Counted from the stretch's first letter, positions 48,593 to 59,800 are shown. The stretch: DNA of 64,000 nucleotides from Cyclina sinensis (GCA_012932295.1 JAAONU010000013.1:2774603-2838602); one strand, 5' to 3'. A program made the numbers and translations. The notes: generated by a model not told the origin, from the sequence alone.

Positions 48593-50000
48593 AAAACACA
48601 TTTGTTTCTTTTACTTCTGAGCAAAAGCAAAGCCTTGCAACGTCGCGATATGGATGTCAGTTTAAACACGTTACAGTCATGAATATTTCTTATAAAATAT
48701 ATGTTTAAACATCAAAATTTGACTCGTATCAGCAGAGCAAGAAAGTAAATCTAAATGCAAAAAAAAGCAAAGAAAAGAGAGGTTATAACAGAAAAAGTAT
48801 CTTAAGAATATCTTGACATTACATTTATTCTCTGGTATACCGTTACTGTGTGTAGTCTTAAATTTATGGCCTCTTCGGTTTTAATGGTTTGCAAATAATT
48901 ACAAAAACGACTGTCTAAAATAATTTCAAAGTATTTGCGTTTCATTTTATATTTTATCACCTGTTTAATGAATTGCAAAGTTTTTACAGACTGATAAAAG
49001 TATCAACTTAATCAGTAATTTATCTATGAAGCTTCATCCTATTTCATAATATGTAAATGAATTATTTAACAATTAGTACGTTTGCAATTTATAATTTTCT
49101 TTAAACAGTTACATAGACCAAAATATCATTTATAAGACGTATTGTTCACAATTTAAGCGTCATTATTTCCCAGAAGCAGTTATTCTGAGTACATTAAATG
49201 AGTAGGTGAGTTACGTCCTGTATTTAATAACTTGCTCAACGTAAGATTTACCTTTTACCCTCTCTCTGAAAATTGATCAGATTTTTAAACCTTCAGACTA
49301 GTAAAGTTAAACTTTACTTTCGAGATTCCTAAACAGTAACGTGCGTTTTCTTATAACTGACATAAATTTCTTCGAGAAAATTTGGTGACCTATTACACAC
49401 TCAAGTAAACTGACTTGTTTCGAATTTATTTCGAATGACGTCGTTTGTTTTTGCGCAGTACCGAAGTCTTGACCCCGTCCCTCATTGCAAAATTTATGTA
49501 AACAATATTCTCTTATAACCATCGAAGTACTAAAAAGCTATGTGTATATATCATCTGATAAACATATATCATGTTGGTGTTGTTGTTGTTTTATATACTC
49601 GATAAGTGTGTCAGTGGAAAAACAAAACAAGAACTGAAACGAAATATAAAAATTATCACTTTAGTAAAACTTGACGCGAATTTACATGAAATATCTATGT
49701 TGTCATTGAAACAGCCAGTAAAAGGTTGAAAGAATTTATTTATTTCTATTTTATTAGGAAAGAAAACGCACTTTCAAAAGTGTTTCAATGCATATACATT
49801 TTTATGCGCCATAGAAAGTCTGCACAGATTTTCTCAGGTCTCAGTGTCTTGTTTGATACTTCGGATTTTTAGACTTGCAAATGCAAATATTGAAGATCAC
49901 GCGCAGGGAAATATGATTAAATCAGTTCAAGTGACTCGCTGTACTCATTCGTTCCTTGATATATTCTGATTTATTCATTACTTTACATTTATACTGATAA
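48593..50000. repeat. Source-like copy of the 1.4-kb duplicated segment
   Basis: Collinear with units 1 and 2 on both sides, so this is the original position. It lacks the TTAA element and the 0.85-kb insertion. It differs from 46,225-47,640 at scattered sites, clustered near 49,470-49,560. Confidence 0.88.
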
Positions 50001-50069
50001 ATATTAGCTTATTTCATAAAATTTTAGGCTAGTGCAATAAGTTAACCTGTGCGTAGTAAAATATGGGGA

Positions 50070-50090
50070 AATAATAATAATAATAATAAT
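50070..50090 (+). repeat. (AAT)7 microsatellite, unit 3
   Basis: Seven perfect AAT repeats, the shortest of the three copies. Confidence 0.93.
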
Positions 50091-50116
50091 AAAGTAAGAA
50101 TATTGCCAAGCAATAA

Positions 50117-50600
50117 AAGTCCCCTACCGGAAAGGGCACTGTTACTTTAAATGGAACCAAAATTCAAATATTGACAAAAAGTTAGCTGAAATCAATAGTT
50201 TGTTGTTAATGATAGATGAAGGTATCTTTTATACAACATAAAATCAAAAGATCACATGCCTGTTAAGTTGGTGTAATGTTATAAATAAAATATGCACATG
50301 TTACACAAATAAATATCTTATTTTTCAATACAAAGAACAGACTTATAAATGCACCTTGGTCTGTGATCTGTAAGCTTAAAGTTGTATAGGTTCTGTATAA
50401 GTTCAAACGTAGTTGGAAGAAAAACATTCAAGAGAATTCAACAATTTGCTATATTCTCTACGTAAAAACGAAGCACATTTTTCTCTATATACGGATAAGA
50501 GTAATGGTACGTATTGTGTAATAATAATAACACCAATAAGTTTGTATAAAGTCTCAATCAAATGCATCAACAGGTTCCAGAAACATTCAAGGAAATGTAG
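50117..50600. mobile_element. Truncated AAGTCCCCTACCGG element, unit 3
   Basis: The left terminus is intact at 50,117-50,130. Homology to the unit 1 element stops after GGAAATGTAGAT, and the sequence jumps to the CATA tract, losing about 385 bp including the right terminus. Confidence 0.75.
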
Positions 50601-51647
50601 ATACATTCATACGTACATACATACATACATACATACATGAATGCATACATACATGGAATTTCTTCATAGGTTAGAAACAGTTCTTTGAAAGTAGTATTTT
50701 ATTTCAAAGATTTGCAAAAACAGAAACAATCGATCAAGCTTTTAAAGAAAGAATATTATGTTGCAAATAAGCATCTATATGATTAACTGTGTGCATTTTA
50801 AAAAGTAAATAATGCCAACTGAATACAATCATTCATCGTCCGGGGTCTTCATACAGTTATTAGCTCTTGGAAAGGCACCAGAGTGTTTAACTACAGCTTT
50901 TTACCATCGGCACCGTCCTCGTCAGGAATAAGCATCCAGCAATAAACAATGAACATATAATAATTTGCGTTTACCCTCTGTAATAATGAATACCCGAAAT
51001 TTTAATATTAATATGCATTTACACGCTGTGACAAATGACATTCACAAACTTTTGCCGAACAGGAAGTTTTTAAGTTATAGTGACATACCTTTTAAATAAA
51101 GCAGTGTTTTGGAATATGGATTTTTTTCAGTGACATTTTCAAAGTTTAAAGCGAAATTTATTTAACTATTTTTTCTGCTACGGTCGTGTGAACATTAATA
51201 GAATTTTTGGATTTTCTGTCGTTCTGATTAAAACTTCGGACGAAAGGAGTGAGTTTTTAAGTTTTCTTTTTCGTAAAAACAAGATAAACTGAATTCACGG
51301 TTGCACATGAAATAGAGATAGTTTAAATGGTCAGCCAAGACCAAGGCTCCTCCATTTTAACTTTCTAAACCCCTCTACATCTCGGCACCTATCACTGGCT
51401 TGTAAATGCAGTAGTTTTTAAAGTCCAGGGACGTGACTTTCAGGTATTAATTGTTAGTAAAATTTTCCAGGCTCTGGGTTGGGACATCGTTGAGAATTGA
51501 CGTTTTGTGATGCAGAAATTATTACTGCTTTTACATTTGACTTCAGTTTCCTTACGCAAAAAAGTAATAGAACTTATACTCCCTAAAATCACCATAGGAC
51601 TGAATGTGCATGGAAAAGCAACTAACTGCATTAAAAGGATTATGTAA
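50601..51647. other. Unit 3 spacer, no gene seen
   Basis: A CATA tract (about 50,615-50,637) followed by sequence collinear with 11,160-12,170. No supported coding region. Confidence 0.55.
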
Positions 51648-51975
51648 TTTTTGTATTGTCTACATTTGACGGGTTATTCTGGTATTACTGCAAAGTTTAC
51701 CTTATTTTTTGAACAACTTTTTATTTAAAATATCTTAAATAATTTCCATTTCTATGGTTTAATTTATATTATATTTAGAAAAAAAAACGAATTCGCCGAT
51801 TTGGAAAGAAAAACTGCAGAGTATTGAGCAATTCTGTTGTATGTCACGGACGCATCTATATATGGGCTTATATCATAGACTACGTTGTGGGCATGTGATA
51901 AAAAGATGTTATAATTTTGATATTTCACTTATGTCACGTAAACTTCATTTACAAGTTAGCAAGTATACGGACAAA
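51648..51975. other. Empty pearl-like site and right edge of the array
   Basis: TATGTAATTTTTGTATTGTC is the uninterrupted target of the pearl-like element. Homology to units 1 and 2 continues until GTATACGGACAAA near 51,975. There a 13-bp unit (ACAAAATTAACAG) is present twice in tandem (about 51,970-51,995). Confidence 0.75.
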
Positions 51976-52913
51976 ATTAACAGACAAAATTAACAGTCAC
52001 TGTCACCATTCACTTACAAAACTATATCATATCAATAGAACATTATATCCATGGTCATATAATACGTTATTTACTACACTTGTTATTAGACAACAGTAAA
52101 ATCTCGGCAAAGCCTCGTCTTTATCATTTTCAAATAACTCGTGCAATAAATCCCGTATTCCGTACTACATGACCACTCATTTAAATATCCTTTATATATC
52201 AATTTGAAATTTTTGGTGAAAAAAATAAACTTTGAATATTTGCAAAGGTTGGCAATATCAACAAAACGAAATTGGAGTGTTTTCTTCTAAAAAATAGAAA
52301 CTAAAACTAGATACTGAAAGCTCTAAAAACTATGTGTGTCTGATTCTAACGTAAAATTATACTTTTTAAGCGATTGTAACTTTTTACTGATCTGGTAGAT
52401 TATGACTGTCACCCAGAAAAATGCATTCTTGCCTTATTGTGTTAAGTATAGCCATTCATGTATTTTTGCTTATTCTAGCATAAAATCGCTTGTTTTTGCC
52501 CGTTTTCCCTATGTTTTAACGAGAGCAAATAGGTGTGTTAACAAGGAAGTTCTCGCGCTCACGCGCTGATATTACCCGTTTTCAGCTATGCGCGTTACAG
52601 GGCCTTTGTTAATAATGGACGCTGATCCGTCTTTTTTGCCCCAAATCGGCAATTATGTAACTTTGCAGGTCGGAACGTCGACGAAACATTCATGATTATA
52701 AATAAAATCAATGGCTGGCCTTGTCCTTCCAAATATTTTTTTAATCGACACTTTTTAAGTTTCAAGATGGCCGCTCGGCAGGTTGAAACATGTTGACGTG
52801 TCGCCCTGGAACGCATATTTAAAACACGTATCCATAACAACCTAAAGGCGACTGTACTATTCTTATTTTTTTGTAAACGTGTCTTTTCTAGATCATTTTA
52901 TGCTAAAATACCG
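51976..52913. other. Non-array sequence, no gene recognised
   Basis: From 52,440 the sequence is locally more GC-rich. An 81-codon minus frame (52,595-52,840) has no recognisable domain. TATTCTAGCATAAAATCG near 52,472 has an imperfect inverted partner near 52,895-52,912, so part of this may be a further repeat element. Confidence 0.4.
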
Positions 52914-53047
52914 TTAAAGCACGTTTTTTCTTGTCATAACATCTGCAGAATCCCTCGGGATATGCTGGTGCACTCGCCCTACGGGCTCAGGCACCAACCA
53001 TTCATCGGGATTCTGCATATGTTATAACACGGAAAAACGTGCGTTAA
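52914..53047. repeat. 134-bp nested hairpin
   Basis: The outer arms of about 41 bp (TTAAAGCACGTTTTTTC at the left, GAAAAACGTGCGTTAA at the right) are imperfectly complementary. An inner stem pairs GGTGC-GCCC with GGGC-GGCACC around a TAC loop (about 52,967-52,995). Probably a small foldback repeat. Confidence 0.8.
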
Positions 53048-53102
53048 CCCTATATAAACATACCCCAAAATTTATTCTCCAAGACCTACTGATGTATTTT
53101 TG

Positions 53103-53617
53103 TGCCCCCACCACATAGTGTGGAGGCAAATAGATTTGTAAATGTCCGACCGCACGTACGTTCGTACATACGTACGGCCCGTTTCTTGTGTGCGCGACTC
53201 CTCCTAATTTCATTAGTGGATTTGAACCAAACTCGCACACATGATAGACCAAGCTGGGTTGTTGTTTTCTCTGATCAGTTTTCACTGGATTAATGCCCTT
53301 TGTTGTTTTTTTCATACATGCCATATATAGTAAATCTTGTGTGTGCAACTCCTCCTGCTACTATAGGTGAATTGAATGCGTTGTTGTGCAAGAACTAAAG
53401 ATTTTTTTTCTCTTTTTTTTCTCTGATCAGTTTTCACTGGATTAATGCCCTTTGTTGTTTTTTCATACATATTACATATAGTAAATCTTAAACATTTTGA
53501 AAGAGGTTTAGTACTCCTAGCAAAGTACTCCTAGCCTATGAAGCAATTAACTATATATCCATTGTTTTCCCTGGTAATGAATTTCCTTTCTGTGACAAAT
53601 TCCCAATTGTGGGGGCA
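53103..53617. mobile_element. 0.5-kb repeat with TGCCCCCAC inverted ends
   Basis: TGCCCCCAC (53,103-53,111) and GTGGGGGCA (53,609-53,617) are inverted. The left interior has a GTACGT/CGTAC-rich tract followed by CGCGACTCCTCCTAATT, a layout seen in common bivalve repeats. A segment of about 70 bp (TCTGATCAGTTTTCACTGGA onward) occurs twice, near 53,268 and 53,419. Inserted next to a LINE fragment. Confidence 0.6.
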
Positions 53618-53629
53618 TCAGTGTCCGAC

Positions 53630-53960
53630 TGACAAGCCTAGTTCTTTCTATGCCACTCATGAAAATATTTAATCTGATGCTCACACGTGAAATAAATTTA
53701 TAGACAATGTTCGAGTATTTACTCTGATTACAGATCACTATTTTTTTCCAGTAGTTAATGACTTTAGTACATATCGTAATGTCGATCGGATATCTTCCGA
53801 ACTCTCCGTATAACATATAAGCTTCGGTGCTTTTTCAAGAATACGTAATTTTTCGCAAAAATTCTAAATGTACAATTTGTATGTCGCTTGTATTTTCGAA
53901 ACCCCATACTTCACCCAAGAAAAAGTTAAGATAGTTAAGATAGTATTATCAAATAATTTA
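53630..53960 (-). pseudogene. LINE RT C-terminal fragment
   Basis: The minus strand reads LFDNTILTILTF, GFENTSDIQIVHLEF and MLYGEFGRYPIDI-NYWKKIV, the post-RT blocks (ILPILTYGSEVWG, YGELGRYPL..KYW) of LINEs. A TGA lies between HLEFLRKITYS and KSTEAY, and a frameshift disturbs the SEVWG block. Related to the fragment at 60,640-61,110 by the shared DNTIL block. Confidence 0.8.
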
Positions 53961-54509
53961 AGGACCCGTGTGGACATTAGCATCCCAAGTTAATAAGCGA
54001 TTTTCGTATGAATTGCACATATCAATCATTTCGTTAACAAAAAGCAAACATTCGTCATGGCTCATGTTTTTCTTTCAATGAATCTATGATTCTCTGCTGA
54101 ACATTTGGACGAGACCGGGAAAGCAGAGAATGCCAGTCTGGGAAGAAATCTTTTTGGGGTTTGCACTTTTCTACAGTAAAGGCTGGAAAAAAACATTTTA
54201 ACCTCTTCAGAACCATGCAGGTCTCGCTGTTTCTTAAATTGGATCACAGAGCTTGCGTACTTCAGAAACTTTTGGTTAGTGCCTAGAAATGCCAATATTT
54301 GTATCTTTCAGGAGTTTAGCATTGTTCAGAATGTAATGCACTTGGGAAGTATTACAAAAGGTAAATTAGATCTAACAATTTTTTAGTCTTTTTTGTAGGA
54401 AAATGCCCTGGTCGAGGTTTTATGATTATGTCCAGCCTAAAAGCCCTAAAATGAGAGAAGAAGACATATTTAGTTTCAACAAAGTAAAAAACGCATATCA
54501 AGAAAAACC
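53961..54509. other. No gene recognised
   Basis: A 77-codon minus frame at 54,062-54,295 has no recognisable features. The rest is AT-rich. Confidence 0.4.
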
Positions 54510-55210
54510 ACAGTCAAAAACCACAGCCTCCATACACAGTAAAAAAGTAGAGGAAAAGATAGCATAAATTTATGCATAGATCAACTGAAAAAGGGGACAC
54601 CACAAACAATTAACAAAAATGAGAACCCGAGGAGTAACCGCCTTGAAACGGGGGTTTTAATCCAGTTTCTAAGGTGCACCAGCCTCACATTTGACCCAGC
54701 AGGTTTTCAAAAGATAGATCTTGGTAAATTAATTGCAATCCACCCATCAACTCGAAAATGTTGCATGGAAAAGCAGACAAACAAATAAAATATAAAAAGA
54801 TAATGACATTGTATAGCGAAAAAGGTAGCTTAAACAGTTTGAGAAAAGGTGAAAATGCTAATCAGGAAAACCCACTCTCAGAAAACACAGCCTATCTACA
54901 CAGTCAAAAAGTAGAGGAACAAAGATAAGATCAGTTAAAAAGACCACTAACAATTAACGAAAATGAAAACTCATGGGGTTACTGCATTGGAACGGTCACT
55001 GGCAAAATTTTTGTCGCTATAGGTTTAAATCAGGCTCTCGAGTGCACCAACCTCACACTTGCACCAACAAGTTTTCACAAGAACAAACAAGTAAAAGTTG
55101 TCTTGGTGAATTTACTCCAACCATATCCGTCAACTCGACAATGTTGTATGCAAAAGCACACGGACAGATAAAAACAAAAAGCTAATGGCATTGTCAAGTG
55201 AAAAGTTTAG
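54510..55210. repeat. Pair of diverged direct repeats, period about 364 bp
   Basis: The first copy starts near 54,510 (CACAGCCTCCATACACAGT) and the second near 54,880 (CACAGCCTATCTACACAGT). Shared blocks follow in the same order: AAAAAGTAGAGGAA, CAATTAACRAAAATGARAAC, GTGCACCARCCTCACA, CAACTCGA-AATGTTG. The copies are considerably diverged. No coding capacity supported. Confidence 0.7.
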
Positions 55211-55929
55211 GTACTCAATGATCTTGCTGAGACCATAGCACTTGGAACCAAATCAGCAAAAGCACGATGACAGGAATAAAGATACTGATCGAGTTTCTAC
55301 GTTTAACGTCAGTTAAAACTTTACTCAGAACATCAAGAGTATCCTCTCCAACTGTTTCTAGCGGACCTCAATATCTGTCTGTTTATACTCGAATACCTTT
55401 ATACCAGTATTCTGGTATACTCGTTGCCATTTCTGGGATCACTTTGAGATTTCTATGACTTTTAAAACTGTCAAATTGCCACGTTTACCAAATCGCGTCT
55501 GACATCATGGTTACCCACAGCCAGTCTTACCATGAAAACTTCTGTAAAAGAGTCCGTAAACACTCAAACTAAAAACTAAAAAGAAACTAATGAACGCTGA
55601 GAGTTAAACACAAAAATTACCTCAAATTGTGATAATTAATGAATCTAATTAAAACATGATACCAGTTTAGCGGGGGGGGGAGGGGGCACCTACCTCGTCA
55701 TTAGGGAAATAAACCTAATACAATTTAAGTTTGGCTTCAAATTAGTTTAATTTATTTTTATAATTTATTCCGATTCTGTTTTGAACGTTTAAGACAACTA
55801 AATGCGGTTTAAGGTGTATGTTTGGAAAATCTTTTTTAAAAAAGTGTCATCCACTTTATATAAAATATGATTATCACCAATATCATATCTTCCGATCATA
55901 CTATGCACTTTATGACAATTCTTTTTCAG
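55211..55929. other. Upstream region of the glycosyltransferase-like gene
   Basis: No gene seen. It contains G9AG5 at 55,672-55,686. A pyrimidine-rich acceptor-like sequence (CTTTTTCAG, ending 55,929) lies 14 bases before the chosen start codon, suggesting a 5' non-coding exon further upstream that I cannot place. Confidence 0.45.
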
Positions 55930-55943
55930 TCTCCCGAGGAAGG
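55921..55943 (+). promoter_or_regulatory. Probable 3' splice site before the start codon
   Basis: A pyrimidine run and CAG at 55,921-55,929, followed by TCTCCCGAGGAAGG and ATG. It fits an intron in the 5' UTR. The upstream exon was not identified. Confidence 0.45.
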
Positions 55944-56804
55944 ATGACCAGTTATATGGATGCATGGAAAAAAGCGGCTCTAGTGAGTTTAGGTATTTTT
56001 ATAGTTGGTTATTTCTTCATAGCTACACAAATTGAAACACAGAAGATGAAGTACAATTTTTTTCAACTGGATTTCTCAAAGAGAGGAGTGAATAATAGCA
56101 ATGATACCAGCGTTCAAATTGGTATTTTAATTCCGTCTACAACTAGGAATATCCGAAACCCTCATCTAACATCTCTTAGTCTGACAAAGATTTGTTTACC
56201 GTCGATTTATAAAACAATGCAACCGGAATTCGAATATAGCATTTACGTCGGGATAAACAAAGGTGATTATCTTGAAGGGGTGTCTCAAACTCTTGAAACA
56301 ATGTTCAAAGGTGTCAAAGTTGTTGTATCATCAGCGAAAACTTTTACCAAAACCGTCAATGACATAGCCAGGAGGGCGTACCAGGATGGAATGGAATATT
56401 TTGTGCGTATAAATGATGATACAACGTTTCAAACAAAGAACTGGGCGTCAGCTGGTATAGAAGTTTTACAAAATTATACACCTCCGAATGTTGGTGTTGT
56501 TGGACCCACGTGTAATGAAGGAAACGTGCACATTTTGACACACGATATGGTGCATCGTACGCATTTAGATATCTTTGACTATTATTATCCTACTTATTTT
56601 GATAACTGGTGGGCAGATGACTGGATAACAGAAGTATACAAACCTATGAGGAACACCAAACTTAAAGCCTGGGTTGTAAAGCATCATCTCAACGCTCACG
56701 GTACGAGGTATCATGTTGACATAAAGAAAAGTTCACGACTCAAAACAACATTGGCTCTAGATCGAGAAAGACTGGCTGAGTACTGTGGAAACAGAACGTA
56801 TTAA
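55944..56804 (+). CDS. Type II membrane GT-A-like glycosyltransferase, family of unknown substrate
   Basis: A 286-residue intronless frame. A short cytoplasmic tail is followed by one TM helix (about residues 11-28, AALVSLGIFIVGYFF), a stem, then a GT-A-like domain: GILIPSTTR (60-68), a Rossmann-like strand YSIYVGINKGD (98-108), the NDD metal-binding triad in VRINDDT (154-160), GVVGPTCNEG (184-193), HRTHLDIF-YYYP (204-216) and WWADDW (222-227), which may hold the catalytic acid. Sequons at N50, N53, N177 and N283 fit a Golgi lumenal domain. The frame is open 42 codons further upstream (55,818), but the ATG at 55,944 has A at -3 and follows an acceptor-like CTTTTTCAG. ATTAAA at 56,873 could be a poly(A) signal. 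Donor and acceptor are unknown. Confidence 0.85.
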   Translation: MTSYMDAWKKAALVSLGIFIVGYFFIATQIETQKMKYNFFQLDFSKRGVNNSNDTSVQIGILIPSTTRNIRNPHLTSLSLTKICLPSIYKTMQPEFEYSIYVGINKGDYLEGVSQTLETMFKGVKVVVSSAKTFTKTVNDIARRAYQDGMEYFVRINDDTTFQTKNWASAGIEVLQNYTPPNVGVVGPTCNEGNVHILTHDMVHRTHLDIFDYYYPTYFDNWWADDWITEVYKPMRNTKLKAWVVKHHLNAHGTRYHVDIKKSSRLKTTLALDRERLAEYCGNRTY

Positions 56805-59800
56805 TTTTCAGAGCATTTATTGTTATCAAATTTTAAAAATGGCTTTCTTTTACAAAAAAAAAATTAAAGAAGACAAAAATGTCATTTAGATAGATATTAT
56901 CGTGAATATTCAAAGATGTTAGTTTATATTTTAAATGTTAATATAGTAGTTATCAAAACAGACTATAGTTTAGCATTTGACAAGGATAAAAATCTGTCAC
57001 AAATGTTACTGGAAGACACATCTGGTTTGTCATTATTTAAATTTTAGTTTATATAATGCTTTATGCTATATTAAAAACAGATTATATGAAAATACCTATA
57101 TACGGACATTGTAACGCATTGCAAAATAGATGTAATTTTGATTTCATTACAAACATTACCAAAGATAATATTGTAAATTATGAGCCAGCAAGTATTTCAA
57201 AGACTTTCGTAATGTTTACTTATGCTATGACTCGTTAAAATATTCTGTGCAAACACTTTTCTTGACTTAGAATTTCACAGACATTTTCAGCTGCATTAAT
57301 TGTGATACTTGTTGCCTAGTGCCAGTCATGCCCTAAACTGATATTGCTCTAAAATATTTGTGATGATTTCTCTAAGTGATAACTATGTTTTGCTTCCAGT
57401 CTGATGAAGGGCGGATTTTACATTTCTATTGAAATTCATTAAATAATGGAAATGATTTAAATATAGATACTCTTTTTCCTAGTGGTAGAAAGATATGAAA
57501 GCAAAATTCCATGGGCCCATAATGCAATACTAAAGTTTATAATGGCATTAGCAGGAATTGATTTTACCTGTATAAAAAGAACTTTAATGCAAAAATCCTA
57601 AACACATATATTTTCATATATTTGAATAATCTATTCTTCAAGCTTCGACATTTTGGGTAAGATGCTGAGTGTTCTACGCTACCTTTTTGTATGTTTTTTT
57701 AAATCATTTTAACTCTTGGTGTATTTTAGGAACGTTTGTGTGTGTTACTTTTTTGTCAGTGAGTTACATTTTAAACCATCTTTGTGAATTGTAGTTTGTA
57801 TTCAAGTATATAAGAGGTGAACGCAGGGCCAGTCTTGATGAGTAAACTAATCAATATAGAGAACAAAAAATTCAAGATTACTAACAGATCGTGTAAAAAC
57901 AGGATGTTAAATTCGAAAGGCAATACACAAAATGCTTGTCATCTTTCCTCCCATTGAACTCCTTAACAAACTTGCTAGTTTTCACACAAGGCAATGTTGA
58001 GTTAATAAGCTCACCCAGACAGGATATAAAAAGAAACTTTTTGATAAACACTTCACTCAAAAAATATCTCAAAAAGTGTCATCTAAATGTTTGGCTGGCA
58101 ACAAATAAAGAACTGAAAGGTCAAAGACATCAAGAATATTTCCAGGAAGTTTTAGTCTCACAAAATGTCGCATTTTATAAAATAAAATATGATTATTTGA
58201 TTTCATAAAAATTAAGTATATAGGGTATATTTCTTTGAAATCCAGGTAAGGTCCAAGTTTACGAGATTTTTTGAAAGATATCATAAATAATTTAAAAATT
58301 TTATAAACTGTTGTCAGTGAGCAAAAGACTCAACTTACACAAAACTGCACTACAATTAAGAGTGTGATTCAAGAAGTTTGCTATTTATTGGTTTGCATTT
58401 ATTTATTTATTTAATTATTTTATCATTTAGCTCGACTTGTGATTAGTACACGCCCACGCAGGACATCAACATGATCAAATCATTTGAATGCGATAGATAT
58501 GAAAATGTGTGAAAAAAAGTTTCGATTAACCATCCCTTTAATACTATTTTGTTGACTTGTATTATACTTGGTGAAAAGAAAAACTGCTAACGAGATAATT
58601 TGAGTTAATCTTTCTGTTAAAAATGAAAGCGTTTCTTCTTTTCAGCATTATTAACACTGTAGTTTTAAGCTTTTAGCACGATTTTTTAATGTAGCATTTT
58701 TATATAACAATACCTCGTAAGCATCCTTCTTTATTCTTACTCGGAAGTTCTTGAAATTTTGGATTGAAACTACACTATACTGTCGGTAAAAAAGAATATG
58801 TTTTGTTGTTAGCGTGTTTGTTTGTTGAGACACTTCTACAACCTTATGTTATATAAATTTACTTCATCATATCAAAACTGTATTAAAAAATTATGTCTAT
58901 AAAAACTTTTTTGATTTGTTGATTATGTCATTCATGATAACTTTCGGAATGACACAAACGCAGACTGACCTATAAGTAATTAATCACAGGCAAAAGATGT
59001 CGTATAAGATCAGGGCAACGTGAAAATTTTCGCCATTTAGCGTCTGTCATTTTTCAATCGAAGACAGACGAAAGGGTTTTGCCAATTAAATAGTTTGTGG
59101 TCGATTTAGTGATAAAACATGTATTGTATCTTAGGTTTGGTCCAATATCATTTCCATACAAAATAAGAATAAACTTTCTGCAGTTACGAGAAAGTGTTTG
59201 TGGTTACAAGATATCCTCAATATAGTTTCTTGACGATGAACTACTGTGCTTGTAATAATGGCTGAAAATTTCGAAAAGTTCTGCAAATGTGGTCGACTCG
59301 CTCAGAGATAAAACCTGGAATAAATACTCAATTCTTTTCATATATCAAGAATAGCTTTTTAAAACTTTATTTTGAGTAAAACCTCTGGACACATGTTCTA
59401 GTTTGTAATGCTTCATGGGACTTTCTTATACCGTGATAGGACAATACAACTACACTTTATTTTGTCAAGGTTACAACGTAACAACAGACATGAATTATAA
59501 ATACCAATTCAACATATGTGGGTTTACATTACAATCAAGCGAGTGTTTTCGTTGTTTTTTTTAAATGTTACAAGTGTAAGGCATTCCTTTGACCTTTACA
59601 CTTAGGGGTCACATTGTCATGATACTGTTACATTTACTATTTCTATGAAAAATCGTGATTTTCGTTTTTTCCTTATTATTACTCATTCAAACACGCAAAC
59701 TTTGGTCTCGTTTTAGGTTACTAGGTAAAAGGTTAAATTTGTTTAGATAGAAATTCTATCAATGGGATAGGTAAGAACAAGTTAAGGTTTGTTGAAAAAA

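Larger units (their letters stand above)
1..51975. repeat. 21-kb head-to-tail tandem segmental array, about 2.4 units visible
   Basis: Long stretches recur in the same orientation and order. Position 1 matches 21,253 and 42,861, and every feature of unit 1 recurs in unit 2 at an offset of about 21,250. Units 1 and 2 are nearly identical: the 164-residue first part of LINE ORF1 shows no amino-acid difference between them, whereas unit 3 differs at 10 residues of the same stretch. Unit spacing is 21,252 and then 21,608. The left edge lies outside the window. The right edge is near 51,975, where similarity to 14,120 of unit 1 stops. A false duplication in the assembly cannot be excluded from sequence alone. 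Confidence 0.95.
42861..51975. repeat. Array unit 3 (partial, diverged, rearranged)
   Basis: Collinear with units 1 and 2, but with a 1.7-kb deletion inside the LINE near 42,957 and about 288 bp missing at about 44,822. The TTAA element, the 0.85-kb palindrome insertion and the pearl-like element are absent. A 1.4-kb segment is duplicated (46,225-47,640 and 48,593-50,000). It ends near 51,975, corresponding to about 14,120 in unit 1. Confidence 0.9.

Noticed and set aside
52595..52840. 81-aa minus-strand ORF
   Set aside because: No recognisable domain; it lies in a likely repeat between inverted TAGCATAAAAT motifs.
55672..55686. G-quadruplex at G9AG5
   Set aside because: Only two adjacent G-runs, not four separated runs; more likely a simple homopolymer tract.
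57881..58284. Three overlapping 63-90-aa ORFs on both strands
   Set aside because: Mutually overlapping, AT-driven composition, no domain, no splice or start evidence.
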